Origin: Myxococcales bacterium 68-20
Lineage (GTDB): Bacteria; Myxococcota_A; Polyangia; Polyangiales; Polyangiaceae
Direction of reading: 5' to 3'
Assembly: GCA_001899635.1 (NCBI GenBank)
Contig: MKVQ01000001.1
Location: 263,441 to 327,440, forward strand
Length of the DNA stretch: 64,000 nucleotides
Every line of letters begins with the position of its first letter. The stretch's first letter is position 1. Shown here piece after piece: positions 54,570 to 64,000 of the stretch. Below the pieces are notes generated by a model. It saw only the letters and a program-made list of their open reading frames with translations, had not been told where the DNA came from and made no database searches. The translations under genes were made by a program, and so were the position numbers.

Positions 54570-54618
54570 TCCGATCAGATGTCTCGGCGACATCCGATCG
54601 GACGCTCTCGTCCGATCG
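54570..54618 (-). terminator. Overlapping alternative hairpins after glnA
   Basis: CGATCGGACG (54595-54604) pairs perfectly with CGTCCGATCG (54609-54618), starting one base after the glnA stop. An alternative, GATGTC/GACATC with TCCGATC/GATCGGA outside (54570-54602), uses part of the same bases, so the two folds exclude each other. Confidence 0.6.
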
Positions 54619-54619
54619 A

Positions 54620-56035
54620 TCAGATGTCGAAGTACAGGTAGAACTCGTGCGGGGTCGGACGCATGCGGATCGGGGTGAGCTCCTTGGTCCGCTTGTAGTC
54701 GAGCCACTCGGCCACGGCGTCCTTCGTGAAGACGTCGCCGCGGAGGAGGTACTCGTGATCGTGCTCGAGCGCGTCGAGGGCCTCCTCGAGGCTGCCCGGC
54801 ATGTGGGGGACGTTCTTCAGCTCCTCGGGGCTGAGGGCGTAGATGTCCTTGTCGAGCGGATCGCCCGGATCGATCTTGTTCTGGATGCCGTCGAGACCCG
54901 CGAGAAGCATCGCGCTGAACGCGAGGTACGGGTTGCAGCTCGGATCCGGGAAGCGGATCTCGACACGGCGCGTCTTCGGCGAGGGGCCGGTGATCGGGAT
55001 GCGGACGGACGCCGAGCGGTTGCGGCTCGAGTAGGCGAGGTTGACCGGCGCCTCGAAGCCCGGGACGAGACGGCGGAAGCTGTTCGTCGTCGGGTTCGTG
55101 AACGCGGCGAGCGACTTCGCGTGCTTGATGATGCCGCCGATGTAATAGAGCGCCGTCTGCGAGAGGCCCGCATAGCCGTCACCGTGGAAGAGGGGCTTGC
55201 CCTCCTTCCAGAGCGACTGGTGCACGTGCATGCCCGAGCCGTTGTCGCCGAAGAGCGGCTTCGGCATGAACGTCGCCGCCTTGCCGTGCTTACGGGCGAC
55301 GTTCTTGACGATGTACTTGAACCACATCAGCTGATCGGCGCAGGGGAGCAGCCGATTGAACTTGATGCCGATCTCGCACTGCCCGCCCGTGGCGACCTCG
55401 TGGTGGCCGACCTCGACCTCGATTCCCGAGGCCTGGAGCGCGAGCATCATCTCCATGCGGACGTTCGCGAGCGTGTCCGTCGGCGGGACCGGGAAGTAGC
55501 CTTCCTTGTGGCGCGTCTTGTAGCCGAGGTTCGGATACTCCTCGCGGCCCGAGTTCCAGGCACCCTCGACGCTGTCGAGGAAGTAGTAGCCCTCGTTCGG
55601 CTTCGTGTGATCGAAGCGGACGTCGTCGAAGAGGAAGAACTCCGCCTCGGGACCCATGAAGGACGTGTCGGCGATCCCGGTCTGACGGAGATACGCTTCC
55701 GCCTTCTTCGCGATGTGGCGCGGATCGCGCGAGTACGGCTGCTTCGTGATCGGATCGAAGACGCTGCACACGAGCGAGAGCGTCGGGTGCGCGAAGAACG
55801 GATCGAGCTGCGCCGTCGCGGGATCCGGGATCATCGTCATGTCGGACGCGTTGATGGGCTGCCATCCGCGCACCGACGACCCGTCGAACTGGATGCCGTC
55901 CTCGAAGAGGGCCTCGTCGAGCCTCGCCACCGGCAGGGTCGTGTGCTGCCACACGCCCGGATAGTCGATGAACTTGAGGTCGATGAACTTGACGTCGTTC
56001 TTGTGCGCGAGCTCGATGACTTCCTTCGGATTCAT
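54620..56035 (-). CDS. glnA: Glutamine synthetase, type I
   Basis: A 471-residue enzyme starting [81 protein letters not shown] and [11 protein letters not shown] (adenylylation Tyr) are present, so it is the adenylylation-controlled GSI-beta type. It makes glutamine from glutamate and ammonia. glnB lies 64 bp upstream on the same strand. Confidence 0.96.
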   Translation of the reverse strand: MNPKEVIELAHKNDVKFIDLKFIDYPGVWQHTTLPVARLDEALFEDGIQFDGSSVRGWQPINASDMTMIPDPATAQLDPFFAHPTLSLVCSVFDPITKQPYSRDPRHIAKKAEAYLRQTGIADTSFMGPEAEFFLFDDVRFDHTKPNEGYYFLDSVEGAWNSGREEYPNLGYKTRHKEGYFPVPPTDTLANVRMEMMLALQASGIEVEVGHHEVATGGQCEIGIKFNRLLPCADQLMWFKYIVKNVARKHGKAATFMPKPLFGDNGSGMHVHQSLWKEGKPLFHGDGYAGLSQTALYYIGGIIKHAKSLAAFTNPTTNSFRRLVPGFEAPVNLAYSSRNRSASVRIPITGPSPKTRRVEIRFPDPSCNPYLAFSAMLLAGLDGIQNKIDPGDPLDKDIYALSPEELKNVPHMPGSLEEALDALEHDHEYLLRGDVFTKDAVAEWLDYKRTKELTPIRMRPTPHEFYLYFDI

Positions 56036-56099
56036 GGCTTCCTTGCTTTCCCCCCGGAACCTTCGCGTGGCGTAAAGGCCGGGCTGGTCCAAACGATGG

Positions 56100-56695
<596 letters not shown>

Positions 56696-57664
56696 ATGAC
56701 GGGCGCCGGGCTCGCCCTCGGGACATACCCGACGCCGCTCGAGCACCTCGAAGACCTCGGTCTCTGGGTGAAGCGAGACGATCAGGTCGGAGCGCTCTAC
56801 GGTGGCAACAAGGTCCGCAAGCTCGAGCGGCTCCTCGGGGCCGCACGCGCCTCGGGGAAGTCGCGCATCCTCACGATCGGCGCGGCCGGAAGTCATCAGG
56901 TCGTCGCGACCGCGCTCTACGGACGGCGCGAGGGCTTCGACGTGGAGGCGGTCCTCGTCTCGCAGCCGCCCTCCGAGCATGGCCGGCGAAACCTGCGTGT
57001 TGCGCTCGCGCAGGGGCTCGAGCCCGTTGTCGCGACTTCATGGCCCGCGGCACCGGCGCTCGCGCGCGCGCTCGTCCGCGGGGACACGTATTTCGTCCCA
57101 CTCGGTGGCTCCAACGCTCTCGGCTCACTAGGGTTCGTAGACGCCGCGAACGAGCTCGCTGGGCAGGTCTCGTCGGGCGCGATGCCGGAGCCCGACGTGG
57201 TCGTCGTCGCGATGGGCTCGGGCGGAACAGCGGCTGGTCTAGCCGTGGGCTTCGAGGCGGCGGGGATGCGGACGCGCGTCGTCGGCGTCGCCATCTCGCA
57301 GCCCGTTCCGGTGCTCGCAGCGATGGCTCGCCGCGTGGCGAAGAAGACCGCCGAGCGCGCTGGCCTCTCCGGCGCTCAGGCTGCGCGCGCGGTGAAGCGC
57401 ATCGAGGTCGACCGACGCTGGGTCGGGCGCGGCTACGGTTGGCCTCTACCGGAAGGCCAAGCCGCGATCGACGACGCAGCACGTGCTGGAGTCGTCCTCG
57501 ACCCGACGTACACAGCAAAGGCATTCGCGTGCGCTCTGTCGCTCGCACGCGCTCGGCAGGTCGGCAGGATCCTCTACTGGCACACGCTGTCGACGGCGCC
57601 GCTCGAGCCGCTGCTCATGGACGCGCGCGAGCTTCCGCCCGAGCTCGAGCGGCTCTTCCGCTGA
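56696..57664 (+). CDS. D-cysteine desulfhydrase / ACC deaminase-like PLP enzyme
   Basis: A 322-residue protein. WVKRDDQVGALYGGNKVRKLERLL carries the PLP Lys39, IGAAGSHQVVATALYG the SH.. phosphate loop, and AMGSGGTAAGLAVGF the second glycine loop. These define the D-cysteine desulfhydrase/1-aminocyclopropane-1-carboxylate deaminase group. The ACC deaminase Tyr and Glu residues cannot be judged by eye, so the substrate is open. It ends one base before the stop of a convergent kinase gene. Confidence 0.82.
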   Translation: MTGAGLALGTYPTPLEHLEDLGLWVKRDDQVGALYGGNKVRKLERLLGAARASGKSRILTIGAAGSHQVVATALYGRREGFDVEAVLVSQPPSEHGRRNLRVALAQGLEPVVATSWPAAPALARALVRGDTYFVPLGGSNALGSLGFVDAANELAGQVSSGAMPEPDVVVVAMGSGGTAAGLAVGFEAAGMRTRVVGVAISQPVPVLAAMARRVAKKTAERAGLSGAQAARAVKRIEVDRRWVGRGYGWPLPEGQAAIDDAARAGVVLDPTYTAKAFACALSLARARQVGRILYWHTLSTAPLEPLLMDARELPPELERLFR

Positions 57665-57665
57665 T

Positions 57666-59489
57666 CTACTCGCTCGCCGGAGGCTCGGGGGCCGGCGCGG
57701 GGCTCGGCGCCGGCGACTCGTCCTCCGGCGTCGGGACATCGGGCTTCACGACGGGCGCCTTCGGACGGAGCTTGCGTCGCGCCGAAGGCGCTGCGCTCGG
57801 CGAAGGCAGGTCGTTCGGGCTCAACGTCACCGGGGCGGCAACGGTGCCCTCCGTGGCCGTCGTCGCTGCGCTCGCTTCCGTCGTCGCTGCGCTCGCTTCC
57901 GTCGTCGCTGCGCTCGCTTCCGCCGCCTGCGTCGTCGTCGCTGCGCTCGTCTCCGCCGCCTGCGTCGGCGTCGCTGCGCTCGTCTCCGCCGGCGGCGGCT
58001 CCGCGATCGCGTGGGTCGCGTTCGATGGCGCGGGCGCGTTCGGTTGCGTGCGCTGGCCGGCGAGGAATGCGCCGATCGCGATGCCGACGACCGCGAGGAC
58101 GATCGACGCGAGTGTCATGCGTCGACGTCGCTCGGCCCGGAGCGCGATCCGCTCGTCGCGCTCCGTGTTCGGCGCGGGCTCGATGGCCGGGAGCGGCGCG
58201 ATCTCCGGTGGAGTTCCGGGCAACGCGACGCCGCCGGATGACGAAGAGGGGTAAGGGTTCGGCGGTCCCGGCGAGGATGCGGAGTGCCCTGTCGGAGGCA
58301 GCGGCAGGGTCTTCGGACCGGAGCCGCCGGTGATCTCGGAGTCGCTGCGCGACCTGCTCGCTGCGATGGCGAACGCGGCTTCCACGCCGGTGCGCATGGC
58401 GTCGTCCGAGTCGCGGATCGTCTCCGCGTGGTCCGACTCGCTCTGCCGCGAGTCGCTCAGGTGGCTCTCGCGACGCTCTCCTTGCCCGCTCGGTTTGCTC
58501 CCGCGAGCTGCAGCAAACGCCGCTGCCGTGAAGACCTCGGTGTCCCCCGTCGTGTCGACCGCCGCGGCCGCTTGCGCGACGATGACGGCGGTGTGCTTAC
58601 CGGTGCCGTCGGGGAGCACCGTGGGGAACGCGTCGAGCAGGCGCTGGGTCACGGTCTCCGCGTCCGGGATCCGCGCATCGCGATCGTGGACGAGCATCGC
58701 ATCGACGACACGTGCGAGCTCCGCGGGGACCCATGGCGCCGCGTCGTGGAGCGGCTTCGGTCGGGACGTCAGGATGCCGACGATGGTGCCGTGATAGCTA
58801 CCGCGATCGGCGAACGGCGCCGTGCCGGCGAGGGTCTCGTACAAGACGGCGCCGAGGGACCAGACGTCCGCGCGGCCGTCGACGTCGTCCTTGCCCTCGG
58901 CCTGCTCGGGCGACATGTAGAGCGGCGTTCCGATCGGCGTACCGCTGCCCGTGATGCGAGCGTTGCCGGGGGCTTCGGCGAGCAGCTTCGACACGCCGAA
59001 ATCGAGCAGCTTCACGAGCAGCTGCCCACTATCGCGCTTCGTGAGGTAGACGTTCGCCGGCTTGAGATCGCGGTGGATGACGCCGGCCTCGTGGGCCTTC
59101 ACCAGCCCGCGCGCGATCTGGTGCGCGATCATGACGCCGGTCTTCACGTCGAGTCGATTCTCGCGCTCGAGGCGTGCCTGGAGGTCCTCGCCGGCGAGGT
59201 GCTCCATGACCATGTAGAGGCCGACGCGGCCGTCCGCGCCCACGTCGAAGACGTCGACGATGTGCTCGGAGTTGATCTGTCCGGCGGCGCGCGCCTCGCG
59301 GCGGAAGCGAGCGACGATGAGCTCGCTCTCCTTCATCGACTTGTCGATCAGCTTGATCGCGACGCGCTTGCCGAGGTCGAGGTGAATGGCCTCGCACACG
59401 ACGCCCATGCCGCCTGCGCCGAGCACACGACGGATCTCGTATTTTCCGCCGACCGCCAGGCCGACCAACGAGCTGTACGTCGCCGCCAC
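57666..59489 (-). CDS. Membrane-anchored Ser/Thr protein kinase
   Basis: A 607-residue protein. Kinase domain about 15-280: LGAGGMGVV glycine loop, Lys in VAIKLID, VIHRDLKPANV, LLDFGVSKL and YMSPEQ, all intact. A Ser/Pro-rich juxtamembrane region follows, then a membrane helix (MTLASIVLAVVGIAIGAFLAG, about 462-482) and an outside tail made of EASAATT repeats and a Pro/Lys end. This is the standard layout of myxobacterial PknB-type kinases; the short repetitive tail is unlikely to be a folded sensor. Confidence 0.93.
   Translation of the reverse strand: MAATYSSLVGLAVGGKYEIRRVLGAGGMGVVCEAIHLDLGKRVAIKLIDKSMKESELIVARFRREARAAGQINSEHIVDVFDVGADGRVGLYMVMEHLAGEDLQARLERENRLDVKTGVMIAHQIARGLVKAHEAGVIHRDLKPANVYLTKRDSGQLLVKLLDFGVSKLLAEAPGNARITGSGTPIGTPLYMSPEQAEGKDDVDGRADVWSLGAVLYETLAGTAPFADRGSYHGTIVGILTSRPKPLHDAAPWVPAELARVVDAMLVHDRDARIPDAETVTQRLLDAFPTVLPDGTGKHTAVIVAQAAAAVDTTGDTEVFTAAAFAAARGSKPSGQGERRESHLSDSRQSESDHAETIRDSDDAMRTGVEAAFAIAASRSRSDSEITGGSGPKTLPLPPTGHSASSPGPPNPYPSSSSGGVALPGTPPEIAPLPAIEPAPNTERDERIALRAERRRRMTLASIVLAVVGIAIGAFLAGQRTQPNAPAPSNATHAIAEPPPAETSAATPTQAAETSAATTTQAAEASAATTEASAATTEASAATTATEGTVAAPVTLSPNDLPSPSAAPSARRKLRPKAPVVKPDVPTPEDESPAPSPAPAPEPPASE
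57859..57987 (-). repeat. Tandem coding repeats in the kinase tail
   Basis: Three 21-bp units (57859, 57880, 57901), each encoding seven residues of EASAATT type, then two 33-bp units (57922, 57955) encoding 11 residues. The first three are identical, so replication slippage is recent. Confidence 0.85.
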
Positions 59490-59664
59490 CCTTACTTCCT
59501 CTTCTCGCTGCTTCCGGAGCCTGGACTGGAGAATCGATTCGTCGTCGCGCGCCCCAGGCCGAGCGAGGCTCCAGCATAGCCTGGATTGGGGGCGTGCCCG
59601 ATCCCCCCTTCATACGACGAAACGGAGGCGCTCACCCCTCGATGAGTGACCCTAGTCGCTGCAC

Positions 59665-59708
59665 TTGGGGCTCGCGCCCCAACCACCCGCAGGGGTGAGC
59701 GCCGGACC
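59665..59708 (-). repeat. Dispersed hairpin repeat, copy C
   Basis: TTGGGGCTCGCGCCCCAA, then CCACCCGCAGGGGTGAG and GCCGGACC. The first hairpin is perfect; the second and third are damaged. Copy D follows 25 bp later in the same orientation. Confidence 0.8.
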
Positions 59709-59733
59709 GCGTGCGTGTGCGGGTGTAGGTAAG

Positions 59734-59781
59734 TTGGGGCTCGCGCCCCAACCACCCGCAGCGGTGGGCCTCCGGCCCGCG
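59734..59781 (-). repeat. Dispersed hairpin repeat, copy D (most complete)
   Basis: TTGGGGCTCGCGCCCCAA, CCACCCGCAGCGGTGG and GGGCCTCCGGCCC form three successive hairpins, followed by GCGTTGAAATCG. This is the reference copy. Confidence 0.88.
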
Positions 59782-59866
59782 TTGAAATCGCGAGCGCCGG
59801 CGCCTCCCGACCGCTGCGGTCCGGGGCGCCGTCCTCGCTCGCATGACTCGCCGTGCCCGCGCTCAC

Positions 59867-59896
59867 TCCTCGTCGCGCGCGATCCCGCGACGAGGA
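59867..59896 (-). terminator. Terminator hairpin of acs
   Basis: TCCTCGTCGCG (59867-59877) and CGCGACGAGGA (59886-59896), 8-nt loop, 19 bp past the acs stop. Flanking CCCGC and GCGGG bases can lengthen the stem. Confidence 0.75.
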
Positions 59897-59915
59897 CGAG
59901 AGTGCGGGTAGTCGT

Positions 59916-61889
<1,974 letters not shown>

Positions 61890-62309
61890 GGGCCTCCGGC
61901 GCGTTCGGACGAACTTGGGCTCGGCCCCGACCAACGCGGGGGCCGCCCCGACCCCTCCGCAGGTGTGGGCGTTCGGCCCGCGGTCGATTCTCCTTGATGG
62001 GCATACCTTCTGTCTACGGAACCCTCAAGCAGCGCTGCCGTTTGCGCGTCCCGTCCCCTCTCCAGTCTCGAGGTTGCGTCGGGCGGACCCTCCAGCGCAA
62101 TGCCGCGGCTTCGGAGAGGAGGGGACGGATGAGCCTCTGCTCGCTCGAACACCGGATCGACGCACAGCGTCGCGCCGTTCGGAGTGGGCGGAAATCGACG
62201 ATGCCGCCGGTCTCGCCGAGCGCGGCGGCGCGTCCGGCTCGAGCTCGTGGAGTGCGATCGCGGCGCGGAACACGACGCGACTCCGAATTGGGCGGCTATC
62301 CTCGCAGCG
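61890..62309. other. 420-bp divergent region with long hairpin
   Basis: Between acs and the SGNH lipoprotein gene. It holds a degenerate copy of the dispersed repeat (61915-61981) and a long stem: CCGTCCCC (62051-62058) with GGGGACGG (62121-62128), then TCTCC with GGAGA. No gene is supported. Confidence 0.5.
61915..61981 (-). repeat. Dispersed hairpin repeat, copy E (degenerate, with insertion)
   Basis: TTGGGCTCGGCCCCGACC, an extra 20-odd bases, then CCTCCGCAGGTGTGGGC and GTTCGGCCCGCG. The order of blocks is kept but the first two hairpins are imperfect. Confidence 0.6.
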
Positions 62310-63728
62310 ATGAGTCCTCTCAGCTCGACGCGAGGCCGCCTCCTAGCGCCGTTGGCGCTCGTCGGTATCGTCGTCGGGATGGCGGTCGCCTGCGGTGACG
62401 AGGAAGAGGCCCCGGCAGTGCTCTCCGGCAACGACGCGGGTGACGAGCCGAGCAATGACGCGAGCGCGGGGCAGGATGCCTCGACTTCGCCGGCCGACGG
62501 CGGACCGGAAGGTGGTCGGCCCAACACGAAACTCTCGTCGAGCTTCGTCCATCGCGACGTCAATCATGTCCTCTCGACCGGGCAGAGCCTCTCTGTCGGC
62601 GCCACGGGGACGCCGCCGCTCTCGACGTCGCAGCCCTTCGGGAACCTGATGTTCACGAACGGCGTCATCCCGGGCCCGACCAACCTCACGGCCTTCGCTC
62701 CGTTGATCGAGGGCCGCGTGCCCAACGGCAACAACCCGGACGTCGAGACCATGTCGGCTGGGCTCGCGAATCTCGTGACGAAGATGGCGCGTGACGAGCT
62801 CCTCGTCGGTCAGCCCGCGGACAAGACGAGCCACGATCTCCTCGTGAGCGTCCACGGGATCGGCGGGACCGCATATTCGGGCCTGAAGAAGGGGACGAGC
62901 GCGTTCGCCGCGGGCATGGCGCAGGCGAAGGCGGGCTTCGAGCTCGCAAAGGCGCTCGGCAAGTCGTACGTCGTCCGTGCGGTGACGACGGTCCACGGCG
63001 AGACGGATCACGTCCAGAACAACCCGGCCTACGAGAGCAACCTTCTCGAGTGGCAAGCCGCCTACGAGAAGGACGTGAAGGCGCTGACGGGGCAAGCCGA
63101 CGCGATCCCGCTGCTCCAGACGCAGATGAGCAGCTGGACGAGGTACAACTCGACGACGAGTGCGATCCCCGACGCGCAGCTCGCGGCGCACGTCAACAGC
63201 GGTGGCAAGGTCGTCCTCGTCGGGCCGAAGTACCACCTGCCGTATTCGCCCGACGGTGTGCACCTCACGAACGAGGGGTACCGTCACATGGGCGAGGACT
63301 ACGCGAAGGCGTATCGACGGATCGTCCTCGAAGGCCGACGTTGGGATCCGGTGCGTCCGCTCTCGATCGCGCGCGCGGGCGCGGTGATCACGGTGAAGTT
63401 CGTCGTCCCCGCGCCGCCGCTCGTCCTCGACGAGGTGCTCGTGAGCAATCCGGGCCGCTTCGGCTTCGAGATCGCGCAGGTGGGAGCGCCTCCGCCGGCG
63501 ATCGCGAGCGTCGCCGTCACGGCTCCTGACACCGTCACCATCACGCTCGCCGCGGAGCCGACGGGATCGCAGCGTCGCCTCCGCTACGCATTCACCGCTC
63601 CCGCGCAGGCCTCCGCAGGCCCGACCACCGGCGCCCGCGGGAACCTGCGGGACTCGGACGCGACGCCGTCGCGTCACGGCTATTCACTCTACAACTGGTG
63701 CGTGCACTTCGACGAAGCGCTGCCCTGA
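62310..63728 (+). CDS. SGNH/sialate O-acetylesterase-like lipoprotein
   Basis: A 472-residue protein with a lipoprotein signal (GMAVACGDEE) and an Asp/Ala/Gly linker. From about 85: VLSTGQSLSVGATG fits the first SGNH block with its catalytic Ser, VVRAVTTVHGETDH fits block III/IV, and PYSPDGVHLTNEGYRHMGEDYAKAY supplies the catalytic Asp-x-x-His. A C-terminal beta domain (about 350-472) follows. Such enzymes remove acetyl groups from polysaccharides. It is probably exported to the periplasm or surface. The start is the first ATG that gives a signal peptide. Confidence 0.78.
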   Translation: MSPLSSTRGRLLAPLALVGIVVGMAVACGDEEEAPAVLSGNDAGDEPSNDASAGQDASTSPADGGPEGGRPNTKLSSSFVHRDVNHVLSTGQSLSVGATGTPPLSTSQPFGNLMFTNGVIPGPTNLTAFAPLIEGRVPNGNNPDVETMSAGLANLVTKMARDELLVGQPADKTSHDLLVSVHGIGGTAYSGLKKGTSAFAAGMAQAKAGFELAKALGKSYVVRAVTTVHGETDHVQNNPAYESNLLEWQAAYEKDVKALTGQADAIPLLQTQMSSWTRYNSTTSAIPDAQLAAHVNSGGKVVLVGPKYHLPYSPDGVHLTNEGYRHMGEDYAKAYRRIVLEGRRWDPVRPLSIARAGAVITVKFVVPAPPLVLDEVLVSNPGRFGFEIAQVGAPPPAIASVAVTAPDTVTITLAAEPTGSQRRLRYAFTAPAQASAGPTTGARGNLRDSDATPSRHGYSLYNWCVHFDEALP

Positions 63729-63748
63729 CCCGCCGGCTCACGATCCGA

Positions 63749-63800
63749 TTGGGGCGCGCGCCCTGCCCCAACCACCCGCAGTGGTGGGCCTACGTCCCGG
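63749..63800 (-). repeat. Dispersed hairpin repeat, copy F
   Basis: TTGGGGCGCGCGCCCTGCC with CCAACCACCCGCAGTGGTGG, then GGGCCTACGTCCC and GGGTTAAATTG. The first hairpin has an insertion; the second is perfect. It sits between a stop codon and a terminator. Confidence 0.8.
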
Positions 63801-63810
63801 GTTAAATTGA

Positions 63811-63847
63811 AACGCCGCACGCGGTGACGGGCACCGCGTGCGGCGTT
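63811..63847. terminator. Strong bidirectional terminator
   Basis: AACGCCGCACGCGGTG (63811-63826) and CACCGCGTGCGGCGTT (63832-63847) form a perfect 16-bp stem with a 5-nt loop. It separates the SGNH gene from the convergent partial gene. Confidence 0.85.
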
Positions 63848-63863
63848 CGTTCGTCGGGGGTCG

Positions 63864-64000
63864 TCAGCCGTGGCCGCCCTTGACCGCCTCGATGCGCGAG
63901 AGGAGCAGCTCCTTGTGGAGCTTGAGCGCGCGCGGCATCGCCGGGCCGATGTTGTCGAAGAACTCGCCGTACGACTGGACTTCCTTCTCCCACTCGTCGA
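63864..64000 (-). CDS. C-terminal end of an unidentified protein (cut by window edge)
   Basis: The last 45 codons only: DEWEKEVQSYGEFFDNIGP, AMPRALKLHKELLLSRIEAV, KGGHG. Codon use is fully coding-like. The pattern (Trp, Glu, then EFFD..GP..P.AL) faintly recalls the end of GTP-dependent phosphoenolpyruvate carboxykinase, but the tail is longer and I do not rely on it. The rest lies beyond the window. Confidence 0.55.
   Translation of the reverse strand, partial: DEWEKEVQSYGEFFDNIGPAMPRALKLHKELLLSRIEAVKGGHG

Larger units (their letters stand above)
59490..59915. other. 426-bp intergenic region, kinase / acs
   Basis: No gene. Two copies of the dispersed hairpin repeat (C and D) and the acs terminator hairpin lie here; the kinase promoter should be near 59500-59600. 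Confidence 0.5.

Overview
The window reads as chromosomal DNA from a myxobacterium-like bacterium (Myxococcota, most likely Polyangia/Sorangiineae). The reasons are the very high GC content, the many Asp/Ala/Gly-rich lipoproteins, two eukaryote-type Ser/Thr kinases, a multi-PAS histidine kinase, a MoxR/DUF58/DUF4350 operon, and very long TPR and beta-propeller proteins. It is gene-dense and mostly housekeeping. I see no insertion sequence, prophage, CRISPR array, rRNA or tRNA.

Layout. 1-1.5 kb: three coupled prepilin-like genes (minus strand), the last one cut by the window edge. 1.7-5 kb: a lipoprotein, a divergent RNase HII-like protein, and dksA with a tandem 13-bp repeat upstream. 5-8.8 kb: uvrA and a CpXC zinc-ribbon protein. 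8.8-18.2 kb: a long same-strand block with a beta-barrel-like protein, an ECF sigma factor, a membrane partner, then five secreted or lipoprotein genes, four of them joined by ATGA overlaps. 18.5-21.5 kb: a five-PAS histidine kinase and a single-domain response regulator. 21.5-23.8 kb: a trans-sulfuration PLP enzyme coupled to an EamA exporter. 24-28 kb: a giant zinc-ribbon/TPR protein with tandem peptide repeats. 28.3-33.3 kb: DUF4350-MoxR-DUF58-rsmA operon. 33.4-43.5 kb: a 55-aa ORF, two large paired lipoproteins, mutS, an EamA transporter and a diguanylate cyclase. 43.6-46.8 kb: a protein kinase fused to a macro domain, then gcvH and gcvT. 47-51.6 kb: a methyltransferase, metK with a Lys-rich tail, a von Willebrand A lipoprotein and a DUF6496-type basic protein. 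51.9-54.5 kb: class III alcohol dehydrogenase divergent from an encapsulated ferritin and encapsulin shell pair. 54.6-64 kb: glnBA, a D-cysteine desulfhydrase/ACC deaminase-like enzyme, a second Ser/Thr kinase, acs, an SGNH-type lipoprotein and a partial gene.

The observations I rate highest are the kinase-macro fusion, a six-copy intergenic element made of adjacent hairpins that recurs on both strands, the encapsulin/EncFtn iron-storage operon beside a formaldehyde-detoxification gene, and the ECF-sigma plus surface-lipoprotein block. Less dramatic but checkable are the triple 13-bp repeat before dksA, the Lys-rich tail of MetK and a 55-aa ORF with its own candidate promoter. Start sites given here were chosen from translational overlaps, ribosome-binding sites and family alignments remembered by eye. 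No database search was run.
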